This document shows, piece by piece, positions 50,815-61,842 of a stretch of 64,000 bases of DNA. Source of the DNA: Enoplolaimus lenunculus (lineage: Eukaryota > Nematoda > Enoplea > Enoplida > Thoracostomopsidae); NCBI GenBank assembly GCA_030248215.1, contig JASANG010001861.1, positions 248,001 through 312,000 on the forward strand, given 5' to 3'. The notes beneath the pieces are model-generated. The model had not been told where the DNA came from and searched no databases. It worked only from the letters and a program-made list of their open reading frames with translations. The translations under genes were made by a program, and so were the position numbers. Numbering within the stretch: position 1 is the first letter of the stretch; each line of letters opens with the position of its first letter.

Positions 50815-53800
50815 ATGACTTCAAGTATTCCGACAAAACCGCTGTATTATTTGGGCAACCACGATTTTTTAGCCGAAGGAAAGTTTTTGTTTGAGGTTAG
50901 TGACTTGATACCGATGGTTAAATGAAAAAAGATCAGTTCGTTTTGATTTTGAAATGAAAATAACTGCATTCGCAAAAGAAATGCATGCAACCTTAAGTTA
51001 AAATGGCCAATGTAAAGAACAGGGGCGGAACAGTATTATGCGCTTATGTCTAAGTTTAAGCCTAAGCGTAAGAATGAGTTTATTCCTAAGTATAAGCGTA
51101 AGCCTAAGCGTAAGAATGAGTTTGTTCCTAAGCCTAAGATTAAGCCAAGCAAAAATCAGTCTAAAACTTAAGCTTATACTATTCTAGACCCGCAGAAAAA
51201 CAGAACGTTCCGCCCCAGATCTTTACATGGGCCGTTAAATTCAATGTTTTGGTTCAATCGCTTTGTATTAAAAATCTGCGTTTGTGGCCAGATGCATATT
51301 TGCACTTTTGTAAAAATAGACATCAACGTTTGTTCGCATGAAGAGATACGTATATATATCATGTAGCGCAAATCGCTGCACCATGTATTTTGCTATGCAT
51401 TAAAACGCGAGTGTACTAGGATTACCTACCTACACGTGAAAGTTACTGATTAGTGTTACCCGCAACAAGATTTTGCTATGTAATGTACGTAAATCAACGC
51501 CTGACGCGAATGTACTTTTGCTATATACTCTTGTTGTTACTGAAGATAACCGCTAATGTTTTTATAGATTTTGTGTCAATTGAAAAATTTTGGAGTCGGT
51601 CGCCTGGTGACAAAGTCAGAATGGCTTCGCGCGTTTCCGAAGCATCCCAGCTATGTTCGCATCCGCAAAGTTGAACCGAAAATGGACCGAGTACGTTCGA
51701 CAAGTTTATTCCTCAATTACATGGTGGTCTATACCAAAAGTGGATGATCTCTCTTTATCAAGAGTATGCAACTGTGTGCATGCGGTGTAAGAAAGAATGT
51801 AACCAGGACGCACTGCGTTTTTGCCCGGCGACCCTCATTTATTGTGGGGTTGAAACCACGAAATTGGAGAAAATGGTATTAAAATGCACGATCCTTATAT
51901 TCTTGACGTCATCAGTTCATCCTCAGTTTTAAGTGTGTTGGGTGTATCTGGCGATTGGCGACGCCCGTAAAATGAGCAGGCTATGAGGAAGATCAAACGA
52001 GCGCTTATACATTTAGTTCGACGCATAGTTAAAGAAGTTACATACTCTTGTCAAAAGAGTCATCCACTCTTGCCGTATACCAGTTATTTTTTAGCGTGAC
52101 CAAGGTGTGGGTATTTTATAAAAGCTTTATTTTGCTATCTGCTTTATACAGTGGAAAGAGCTGAATTTGTGGTTTTACAAACCAGCACAATACTAATTTG
52201 ACCTTGGATATGGTATGAAATTAACATTGTACTGTATGTTCAGTCAACTTTGTGCGTTAATTGTCATTTTAGTGCTGTAAGGCGTAGCTATAAATCAGTT
52301 AGAACAAATACATAGTGGTTTCAAATTTTCGTTGTCTAGGTGGTCTTGCTTGATTAGTTTTTGAATTACGCAACAATAACGTGATTTTGCGAATACTTAT
52401 TTTAAATGTTAAATTATTATTTTTAGTGGCTTCGAAAAGGAAAAGTTTGGGGCGAGTGGACCTGTCGAGGTATATTTTTACGTATTCTGATCCAATTACA
52501 TCATTTGATTTGGTGTAATTTGCCCGATCTAAGCGGTTTTAGATCGGCACTTAATAGTGAATTGGAGTGCTATCAGTTTCATTTTTTGGCGTATATCAAT
52601 GCGTCTGATCATTGAATTATTGTTATAATCGACACCCGTTTGGCATCGGCAAAATTTCAAAATAACAATTGGCATCGGCGAAAATTTTTGTATCTTCACA
52701 TCACTATTGTATCCCAAATGTACATTTTTTATTTTTGAATCGACTGTAGACGGCGATGTCACTCTGCATAACAGTTCGTTAACAAAATACATATTTTGAC
52801 TTGAGGCGCCAGATAACACTACACGACAAATATATTTTGCCATACCTAGGTTTGTTTACTCAACTCTTAATGATTTGTATACTTAAAGGTCAGCCGATGG
52901 GCATTTATTTGTTTGCACACGATTTGGACAAACCCGACTGGCGTCTGATACACAAACACGATGAAGTAAAATATGTTGATGTAAAAGTGGATCATCCAAC
53001 GCTGGAGCTGCCGTCAAGGTTGCCGTTACCGCCATTGTTACAGTACCAAGCAAAAGTACATTCTTAGATTGTATTTATTTTTATTATAATACAAATTTCG
53101 AGAACAGTTTCGTTGTACTGTAATAGTTTCGCGTTCGAATTCCATTTCCGTCGCTGGGGCCCGCGGTACCATGGATGGTACCATAAAAACAATGTCCCGT
53201 GGCACAATTTAGCCTGAATCCGAACGCATCACAGCAATTTTTATTACATTAACATAGGCAAAATGGTGCGTGACGCGACATGGCAAATAACAAATGCATC
53301 AACACTAACTTTTCAACATGGGGGTATCAACAAAATGACACGTGACGCGATATGATAAAACGTTTTCGTACTCTCAGGTACATGCTTACGGAAAAGGTAC
53401 ATAAAATTTGAAGTGTACTGTATTTTGCTTGCTCCGGGTGAAATCCTGGCCCCGGGACATCTCTATTTGAAATTTATGACCATTTAATATTTGATATACT
53501 CCATATTTCTCACCCTACCCGTGTGGTGAACCAACGATTATTTTTATTCGTAACCGTCGATTTGTTGGTGAACCATGTTAAAATTATTGTTACAGAAACT
53601 ATGGCAACAGAATCAAGACTCTGAGACCGACACGTCCCAATTGCCGGCAAGTGTGACTGAAAATGCACTAACGATCGATGCTCATTATGAGTTAGACCCT
53701 GAACATGAACATCTACGTCAATTTATTCGGTTGCGTAGGGATAAAGCTCCAATAGCGGAAACGAAAGGAGACAGCATATACGATTATATCACTCGAGAAG

Positions 53801-53934
53801 AATTAGTAAATTTCTTTTATGGGGAACAGCCTCCTGTTAAAGTTGAAAATTGGTCAGTGCCGCTGATGACTGAAGATTTAAATCAGTCTGAAATAGATAA
53901 TAAACTGAGGACAAACAACGTCTTAGACCAGTGA
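50815..53934 (+). CDS. MRPS34: Mitochondrial small-subunit ribosomal protein mS34
   Basis: A component of the animal mitochondrial ribosome small subunit. Exons 50815-50895, 51568-51690, 52427-52469, 52889-53055 and 53596-53934 join in phase to 250 residues (human about 218). Key matches: EGKFLFEILCQLKNFGVGRL and VTKSEWLRAFP (human LFGLGRLVTRKSW), RIRKVEP, RKGKVWGEWTCRG, then LDKPDWRLIHKHDE (human YHDWRLVPKHEE) and LPSRLPLPPLLQYQ (human ASVPYPPLLRAM). The ATG at 50815 is the only in-frame start in exon 1; the N-terminus lacks an obvious long presequence, as in relatives. The last exon adds an acidic, Gln/Glu-rich tail longer than in human. Exon 1 and intron 1 flank a TTAGGC-bearing MITE; intron 4 holds a 53150-53464 repeat. 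Confidence 0.93.
51001..51237. repeat. MITE with degenerate TTAGGC (nematode telomere-like) interior
   Basis: In MRPS34 intron 1. Inverted ends ATGGCCAATGTAAAGAACAG / ACGGCCCATGTAAAGATCTG followed by GGGGCGGAAC on both sides, about 30 bp. The interior is a run of GCCTAAGC, GTAAGCCTAAGCGTAAG and similar, resembling decayed (GCCTAA)n. Related copies: 8285-8490, 15893-15960 (interior only), 60930-61082. Confidence 0.8.
53150..53464 (-). repeat. Second copy of the AGAGRTGTCCCGGG element
   Basis: In MRPS34 intron 4, inverted relative to 41444-41802. On the minus strand it starts AGAGATGTCCCGGGGCCAGG and shares AAATTTTATGTACCTTTTCC, CATGTCGCGTCACGC and GTACCATCCATGGTACC. The far terminus is truncated or diverged. 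Confidence 0.7.
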
Positions 53935-54028
53935 AGTGATGTTTGATGACGCTAGATTGAGTGCGGGCAGGAATGTAAACCGAAACAAACATTTAGATTT
54001 TACTTGTTTTTCTACCATATTGATTAGT

Positions 54029-54034
54029 AATAAA
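54029..54034 (+). promoter_or_regulatory. Polyadenylation signal AATAAA, MRPS34
   Basis: A canonical AATAAA about 95 bases after the MRPS34 stop codon and well before the piggyBac left end. Confidence 0.6.
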
Positions 54035-54469
54035 TTGTAACAAGTATTTTTGCTTGCGCTCATCTGAGAAATCATGGAAATTAGAAACTTTGATATTTGG
54101 CAAATAGTTATTTAAACGATACAAGTTACAACAATGCGAAAAATTGTTTATCATCGAACATGTCTAAACCTCCGACCAAGTTCTACTAGAACAGGACTTC
54201 TGTTTGTACCTCGCGGGCGTGGATTTCCTCTTGAAACAGACTGACGTTAGTAAACGTTACACGGGTTAAATATAAATGTCAATTTTCGAATCGAACGAAG
54301 CAAAAATGCAGATCAAATTTTTGACTCAAGCAGAAGAAAAGCTAACCTTCTAAAATGTGACTGCCTATTTCGTGTGCGATCTAAATTCAAGCTTTCGACC
54401 TCTGACTTCAACAAATTTCTAAACCAGCTAAATGCTATAAGTCCACGACGCAACAGATTCGGGAAACTA

Positions 54470-56401
54470 CTGTAGTGATCCGAATAAGAGGGGGGACTGA
54501 TATTTATTTGGCCTCTCCAGAGGGTACCCCCTTATTCGGTTACGGACTGTTATTTATTTTTAACCCACGCTCCGCCGCCCTTTGTTACTGATATATATCC
54601 AGTACTGCGATTATCCGTTGAATTAAACGTTTATCTGTCTTCCGCTCATGCAGTATACTTAGCTTGAGCGCTCAATCCCCGTCCTTTGCATACGTCGACA
54701 ATTGACAGGTTATACTTAAGAATGTATTGTTTAATTTCCATCGATAATTTTCTGTTATAGTAGTATAAAAAACTATAGCATTGTGGGCAAAGTTTGCTTC
54801 AGTGGTCATATCCTATTCCCGCCGTCTATATGTCAGATGTTGATTTGATCATAGTTTGAGTTTTGACAAGAATTGGACGTTTTGTTCTTCACACGGTTTT
54901 GTATGGTGAGGTAAAGTCAGGGAAATGTCAGGTTTGCATAAATTATCTTTGACTGAGGTCGTACGACGTGTATTAGAACCAAGTGATTCAGAGACAGAAG
55001 ATGACAAACCGGACGACAATAGTTCAAATGACGACTCAGAATCAGTTGAGTTAGGTCAATGCAGTAGTGAAGAGGCTGCTATTTATGAGCAAGATAGTGA
55101 TGGTGAATTACAAAAACAATCGGACGCATCTAGTAGTGAGTTGAGCGATATGGACGAGACTTCTAGTGGAAGTAATGTGTTTTTGTCAGCGACGGGTGTT
55201 GAGTGGCATTCTACAACACCGCCTGTCCGTGTGTTAGCTAGAAATATAATTCGCTTTCGCGAAGGCACTGCAGTAAACCCTACAACAGAGTCACAAGCAT
55301 TTTATCTTTATATAAACGAGCCCATTTTACATACAATTCAGCGACTCACTAGTAGGCGACTGGGGGCGCGAAATTTTTCAACGCTACCATTGTGCGTGCT
55401 TAATGTTTGGTTTGGGGTGTTAATCAGTGCTGGTGCAGATCGCGATAACATGTCTCCAGTGGCTTCACTATTCCCCAAACACGACAGCAGGCCCTTTTAC
55501 CGCTGCGCGCTGTCAAAAACAGAATGAAACAGTTCTGGAAAATGTACATTCGACAACAAACTGACTCGCCGGAGCGTCAAAAAAGTGACAAAATGGCTGC
55601 TATACGAGATGTTTGGGACCTATTTCAGTCCAACTTACGTCTTCATTATATACCGTCCGAATCACTTACAGTAGATGAACAGCTCTACGGGTATAGAGGA
55701 TATGCACCGGGGCGAGCGTACATGCCGGCGAAACCTGCTGAGTACCGTTGCACAACGCATTCATTGTCATGAAACTGAACGGATATCAAAAGTCACGCAA
55801 TGTTTTCATGAAAAAAGTAGCCGAACAACTAGCGCAAGACAATATGACCAAACGTTACAGTAGTGAAAAAATTTACGCAAAATCAAAGGATTCATTTATG
55901 GCTTACGGGCTGCCTCAAAAGCGAAACGAACCTTCTACATCTGGTAAACCGACCAAATGTCAGGTCACAAGTTGTCGCAAATCTACGAGATTGAGCTGTT
56001 CGTCATGTGGAAAACGAGTGTGCAAGGACCACATGAATCGCACCATAACGTGCAACGACTGTGCTTAACTGGACAACGCGCCCGCAGTGGGAGGCTGGAC
56101 GGGGAGCGGGTGGAACTCCGCCAGAACACTAGTTCTGACTGTCTCAAGCCAGTTAAAGGAGGAGAGCACCCTGAGATAAGCCAAAACTAACGCTAGTTGT
56201 GTTGTCTACATATGTAGACCGTTGGGCTGATTAAGGTGAAAATTTTGCCGGGCCGTTGAGGGTTAAGAATGTACTTTCAAAATTTAAGAACGCTTTAAAA
56301 TGTCGAACTCAAATTATTTGGGAGTCAGATACGCTCAAGGGGGGTACCCTCTGGAGAGGCCAAATAAATATCAGTCCCCCCTCTTATTTGGGTTACTACA
56401 G
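54470..56401 (+). mobile_element. piggyBac-type DNA transposon, internally deleted
   Basis: Bounded by long inverted repeats: left CTGTAGTGATCCGAATAAG then GACTGATATTTATTTGGCCT and CTCCAGAGGGTACCCCC; right, on the other strand, CTGTAGTAACCCAAATAAG then the same continuation, about 60 bp in all. It carries a damaged transposase gene (54925-56068). The expected TTAA target duplication is not visible at either end, which is unusual for piggyBac. Short relatives with the same ends: 10233-10650, 32224-32619, 56470-56865 and a fragment near 31653. Confidence 0.85.
54925..56068 (+). pseudogene. piggyBac-like transposase, broken and lacking part of the catalytic core
   Basis: The first segment (54925-55527) has an acidic Ser/Asp/Glu-rich N-terminus then the piggyBac fold start (LPLCVLNVWFGVLISAGADR). 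The second (55524-55772) has DKMAAIRDVWDLFQSNLR and SESLTVDEQLYGYRGYAPGR, YMPAKPAEY, including the first catalytic Asp in TVDEQL. The third (55748-56068) resumes with HNAFIVMKLNGYQK and a C-terminal Cys-rich domain (CRKSTRLSCSSCGKRVCKDH). Frame changes separate the segments, and about 200 residues containing the second and third catalytic Asp are missing between second and third. Not functional as it stands. Confidence 0.85.
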
Positions 56402-56469
56402 TAAGAGAACAGCGTGTAACGGATGCTAAAAATAACGGAAATGGACAGCGATTAGGATATTGGAATATA

Positions 56470-56865
56470 AATGTCCTCTCCAGGGGGTATCCCCCTTGTT
56501 ATTCGGTTATGGACTGTTATTTATTTTTAACCCACGCTCCGTCTTCCTTTGTTACTGATATATATCCGGTACTGCCACTATCCTTTGAATTAAACGTTTG
56601 TCTTGTGTCAATAGCTTTAGCGATAATACAAGGTTATACTTAGGAATTACCTTCACAACTTAAGCACGCTTGAAAAGTTTGGAACTCAACTTTATTTGCT
56701 CCTACAGTTATTTATGCTCTACAATTACGGACAATTGACATATATAGACTCTAATTAAGGTTTAGGTATACTCTATCCGCTTACGGACTTTTATTAGGGA
56801 TATGGACTATTATTGATTGGGACTCAAAATGTTAACCCCCTATTACCTCCCTCTTAATAAAACTG
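56470..56865 (+). repeat. Short piggyBac-relative MITE next to the main element
   Basis: Contains the family phrases CCTCTCCAGGGGGTATCCCC, GGACTGTTATTTATTTTTAA, GAATTAAACGTTTGTCTTGT and TATTGATTGGGACTC. Terminal CTGTAGTG sequences are decayed. Lies only about 70 bp from the right end of 54470-56401, in the same orientation. Confidence 0.7.
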
Positions 56866-57637
56866 GCCTTAATTGATTGTAAACTCAGACGAGATGGGGA
56901 AATTTTCTTGTTATAGCGAGAACTTGGCTTCGTATATATATAGAACTTTTTCCTAAAGTTCTATATACAACTCTGGGGTGAAATATTTATATTATGATTC
57001 TGTGTATCAACGTGATGTGATGTGGAGGAATTTGTTAGTAGTAGATGCCAGTCATGAAAGTAGGTCTTGGGAGTTGGCAAAAAATAGTTTACTGAAGGCC
57101 TGGTGCAGAATTTGCGTGATAAACTACGTTTGAAAGCGTTGTACACAAATATTTTTGTTATAACTATGGAATAACGGCTTTTGAGGAGAGTTTTCAGGTT
57201 TTTGCTGTATGTCCAAACGTGTGATTAATTTGTACACTAAACCTGCTACCTACGTTTGTTAAAAAGTATAGCAAATTTTAGTGATATACAAATTCCATGT
57301 TATTTTTTACAAGCACTGTGTTTTTAACTCTGATAATGCTCAATTTGCAATATGGCAAAGTCGATGTAAGCTCCAGTTTAACAATAAATTTGTGGAACCG
57401 GTTGATTGTCTCAAAACGATCATTTTTAAGATGTCTTTGTGGACTCAAAATTTCGAAGGGCTGATATAAATTTCACCGTTATTTTTTCGGTATTAAACCG
57501 AATTCTAATAACATATCGGATTTTAAACTTGCAAATATTTAAAACAATCTATATGGACGCTTCTTTGCGCGAAACTATTAGGTACTGTATATGAACAACG
57601 TCTACGTTTTGCCAGTAAATTTTCATCATCTCTGTCA
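56866..57637. other. Intergenic, no gene seen
   Basis: AT-rich sequence with no recognised ORF. A short near-palindrome around 56925-56975 (TATATATAGAACTTT / AAAGTTCTATATA) is the only structure seen. Confidence 0.4.
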
Positions 57638-58318
57638 TGCGGGGTTCACGTTATAACCGGGGCAGGCGGGACACGGTTTGTCCCATGTTGATTCGACGTC
57701 AACGTTAAAATTCGGGCTCTTATATTGGGTCAACAGACAAAACTCGAATGTCACATGACATTAGCTTATAAACCACCGCTCTCAAATGATCAATGTGTAC
57801 AAGGGACGGTATGTCACGTGATACTGCAGGACATTTATGCGAATATCATATGATATATATTCTAAAATTTCAACGAATATCATATGATATTCAGCGGGAC
57901 AGTGCTACCTTTGGGTACTAATAAATAAATAAAAAGTTGGACGGCAGCGGCACAAATATGCTTTAAATAGCAGATATACGTCTGCAAATCCATTTCCGAC
58001 ACAAAATGGCTTAGAAAAACAGTGTCATAATTCAAAAATTCAAAGTTTAGATTCTAGTATCATATGATATTCAACAGGACAATTTGGGTATGTTACCTCA
58101 AGTATGCAGACATTTGAAAATATATCATATGATATTCGCTGACAATACGTCGAATATCATATGATATTGAAGGACAAAAAATGACCTACACATGACGATA
58201 GCAGACAAATACGATTTTTTGAATACGATGTGGGGTCTATTAGCAGACAAAATGTAACCCAATAGGCAAATAGGGACAAAACGTGTCGCAAGCTGCCCCG
58301 GTTAACGTGAACCCCGCA
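57638..58318. repeat. Intact Harbinger-like MITE (TGCGGGGTTCAC family)
   Basis: 681 bp. Inverted ends TGCGGGGTTCACGTTATAAC then CGGGGCAG, and at right (other strand) TGCGGGGTTCACGTTAACCG then GGGCAG, with similarity continuing to GTTTGTCCC. Flanks TCA and TTA, an imperfect 3 bp duplication. At least five copies of ATATCATATGATAT-type palindromes inside. Same family as 31765-32834; supplies the empty-site version of its nested insertion. Confidence 0.82.
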
Positions 58319-58366
58319 TTACCAATCCTCTGTCTGCTAAGAGACAATCTTTAGTTCAGTAACTGT

Positions 58367-58372
58367 TTTATT
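58367..58372 (-). promoter_or_regulatory. Polyadenylation signal AATAAA, C1orf50-like gene
   Basis: AATAAA on the minus strand about 220 bases after the stop at 58592, and about 50 bases before the Harbinger-like MITE. Confidence 0.5.
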
Positions 58373-58591
58373 GCAACAAAACAAACCATACATTGTCGAA
58401 CACAAATAGGCACCAGATGTTAAGCAGAACCAAAGTTGATGAACGTGTCAAAAACATTCTGTTTAAAGTTTTCTTTTTGCGGTTACATATGGTCTTCCAC
58501 GGTAAACAACTTTAAAAACATGGATGCATCCTGGTCGTTTAGTTAATAAACCAGTTAAAAATTATTAAAACACTAGAATACAGAATCATTG

Positions 58592-61500
58592 TCAATCTTC
58601 GTTTTCACATTCTGATGGCGTCCTAACAAGAGGCTCTCTAACATCGCCAATCATATTTTCAGGCAATAAAACCGCTTCAGCATCGCTTAAAACTTTTGTG
58701 GAAAGACACGAAGCAACAGGCACATGTTGACTGGTTGATGAATTCGAATAACCTTGGACACCAGTCAGTGCGTTTTGCGCATGAAATACTCTATTAATTA
58801 AATCCTGTGTTTTTGTCTTTGCAGTAATATTTTCAGCAGATGTCCAACTGTTGTCATACTCAAGACGATATGCTCCAAGATATTTGTGGGGGCAGCTAAT
58901 ACCCCATTCCTAGAAAAACAATGCAGCGTTAAAAAATTAGAACGACACATAGCTGAGTTGAGAAAGCTTTCAAGTAAATTCGGAAGTGGGCTTGCATTGT
59001 ACTCGCACATAAGGCTCGGTTACTTAGGTACGTGACTGACAGTAAACCACAACCAGTTTCAACTACTACCCACAAGAGCTTGCCTGAATTCAGGAATTAA
59101 ATGCTTGTAGTATTGCCCCTAAGAAGTGGAGTAAAGGTAATATATAGCTACCTGGGGTCCAAGCATGGAGAAGTAGCGGTGACCAGAATTGCGCTCGTAT
59201 AGATAATAAATTTTTCCAGGAACTTTCTTGAAATTACATGCAGCATGATGTAATCTATGATCTTCCTGCGCTTCTTCCAATATCTGTCTAAAACGGCGGT
59301 GATTACAATACATACATAAACGGCAGGAAATAAATATATCAATAAAAGAAACTTTCGCCTGGTTGCAAAGAATTACCAGATTGTACCTGCATGTATAATT
59401 ATGCGGGGTTCACGTTACCAATCGTGCGCTTGGTACTTGTGTTGTCGCCTACCCATCGCAGGACATAGAAAGAACCTGTATGAATAGGTTGTTAATCCAT
59501 ATGAGTACCTTAAAGTGCAATCTTGAAGGTTCATTATGTTACTATCAATATGGGTACGAGCACACATCTTGGCTCTACACATATGGGTAGAAACTCCGCG
59601 GATGTTCGTCCGTCCGTCCAAAAAGATTTTGATAAACTTTTCTGTTTGAAAGCCTGTCATCCTGGGGTGTTAAAGTCGCATTAAAGTTTTAAAATTTTAA
59701 GCTGTTTATTAGCTACAGGCTAATTTGCATAATTGGTTAAGCCTAAATTGAGATTTTTTTCAGATATTTTACTAATTATTATGGTTACAAGCAATGTAAT
59801 TTTAGTACCAAATGGTTTTTGTGTGCGAGTAATCTAAATAAATTGTTTACCAACCTCCATTGGCTAATCTGCATAATTAGGTTAATTGCTTACGTGTGCT
59901 AGAATTTCGCTCAATGTAGTCTTACTACGACTGGTTCACATGTACAGTAAGCAATAAAAGCTGCTTACCTTCTCGATCAATAGTTTTTATTTTTGTAACT
60001 ACAATAGCGCGGAACTACGCTCATAGGCTAGCATCTCAGCGATGAAAGCGCCACACATAGACTCATGTGTGCGAGTAATTAAATAAATTGTTTGTCAACC
60101 TCCAGAAGCGATAAATGAGTAGTTAGATAATATTTAATTTGCATATTAGCTTTAATGGTCAAGCCTAAATTGTGACTTTTTAGTTATTCGACTAATTATT
60201 AGGGTTAAAAGCTATCTAATTTCAGCAATAAAGGGTTTTTGGGTGCGATGAATCGGAATAAATTGTCTACAAAACCTTCAAAACCGATAATTAATAGTTA
60301 GCTAATACCTAATTTGCATATTTGCATAATTGATAAGCCTAACTTAAGACATTTTGCAATATTACACTAATTATTTTGGTTCTGAAGGGTTTCTGGGTGC
60401 GACTAATTATTAGGATTCTGTAGGGTGTTTGGGTACTAGGAATCTGAATTCTTCACAAACCTCCAAAACCTATAATTAGCAAATAACTAATTTGCACATT
60501 AGTTCAATTGCGTAAGTGTGTTCGAGCTTAGCTCAATAGATGAAGACCCACTACGACTGGTAATATACTATACGCATGAAGTCTATTTAATGTTTATCGT
60601 CATTTTTAGTAAAATATCTTAGTTTCCACCGACCAAAATTTAATGAAGGAATTTTTAATTCGGGTAAAAATTTGCCGGAACCGGAATTCCGGTTGCGCCC
60701 AGAGCAATGCATTTGTTATTTTCTGTTGATATTCATATGGGTAGCAAAAATGGTGTGTACCGCTATGGGCATAGTGATAAAACAGGTACCAAGCACACAA
60801 CTGGAAACGTGATCCCCGCATTAAACGCTGTTTGCAAATACAAATAAAAAATAATGCAAGTAACTACTGTGTGAAAAGTCTTACACAAGATTCTTCACCG
60901 CGTGAAATACATAGCGACATAGCAGTAACAGAATTAAGCATATTCCTAAGCCTAAGCATTAAGCCTAAGCGTAAGAATGAACTTATACCTAAACTTAAGC
61001 CTAAGCAAAAAATTGCCTAAAGCTTAAGCTTACTCTATTGCAGTCCGCAGAAAAACGTTCTGCCCCTGATCTTTACATCTGTTACGCAGTCGACATACTT
61101 TGCTTGTTGCTGTAGAAAGTTAATTTGCTCCACAATCACGGACAGTTTGTTGGATGCGTTTGATTTGATGCATTGATCAGCCTGAAAAATTATCTAAACT
61201 ATATAACGCAGTGTTGCGAGACCAAATTATTACCAATTAGCAAATCATTTCCGTGATATACTGAGTTATTTTTGCAAAAATGAAATGCATTCTTTTATAG
61301 CAGAAATATTCCTTGCCAGTTACTACGACTTCAACTTTCAATCCTGCGGAAATGTGAAACAAGGCGAAAAGAAATATCTACAACTTTATACTTAGTTTGC
61401 AAAGGCACTCAGTTGTTATATCAAACTGAAATATGCGCGGTCAGACTTATGCTAGAGGAATGGAAATTTCAATTCAAATAAAAATGGTCAACCTGATGCA

Positions 61501-61842
61501 TATTTGAACAAAATTAATAAATTTTGACATCTACGATGGTGCAATGCACAGAACATGATTTGCGAAGATAGATGTTCGCAAATGTGCATATTTCACGAGA
61601 CAGCAATCATACTAGTGATGTGCCCACACCAAAATTTTGCCGATGCCGATTCTTATTTCCAAATCTGACCGATGCCGAACCATAATCAGCACGTCCCTAA
61701 GTAATACATACAGTTTGAATACTTCTCGCCAGCTCAACCAAATGCATGTTTAACGGATCATGCTTGGACGCATCTTTGTCAGGATCAACCTTCACAACTG
61801 CATTATGTATTCCTGGGGTTTTTTCGACAAGTTGAATCTCAA
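58592..61842 (-). CDS. C1orf50-type protein (DUF2452 family), 5' exon not found
   Basis: A conserved animal protein of unknown biochemical role. Minus-strand exons in order: 61842-61712, 61181-61099, 59287-59152, 58909-58592; phases join. Matches to human C1orf50: [17 protein letters not shown] (DPLDLVALAEQVQ), [20 protein letters not shown] ([20 protein letters not shown]), [20 protein letters not shown] ([20 protein letters not shown]), then [19 protein letters not shown] (EWGTSCPHDFLGAYKLQHD). The C-terminal ~70 residues are less conserved, ending SECENED. The acceptor at 61842 implies an upstream exon with the start codon, which I could not find. The 1.8 kb intron between 61099 and 59287 holds a Harbinger-like element. 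Confidence 0.92.
59402..60820. repeat. Harbinger-like element with TTA target duplication and satellite interior
   Basis: 1,419 bp in the C1orf50-like intron. Inverted ends TGCGGGGTTCACGTTACCAA then TCGTGCGCTTGGTAC / TGCGGGGATCACGTTTCCAG then TTGTGTGCTTGGTACC, with perfect TTA on each side (59399-59401, 60821-60823). The interior holds several ~175 bp units also found at 45155-45650, each stretch ending CTACTACGACTGGT-like (59930 and 60550). 60596-60703 is a fragment of the CCGGAA hAT MITE nested inside. No transposase ORF. Confidence 0.82.
60930..61082. repeat. Truncated TTAGGC-bearing MITE
   Basis: The interior CCTAAGCCTAAGCATTAAGC and TAAGCCTAAGCGTAAG, ending AACGTTCTGCCCCTGATC then TTTACAT, matches the right part of 51001-51237. 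The left terminus is missing. Confidence 0.7.

Noticed and set aside
59283-59287. Acceptor at 59284 for the C1orf50-like exon
   Set aside because: It would put the exon out of phase with 61181-61099; the AG at 59288-59289 restores QQAKQILEEAQ, as in the human protein.
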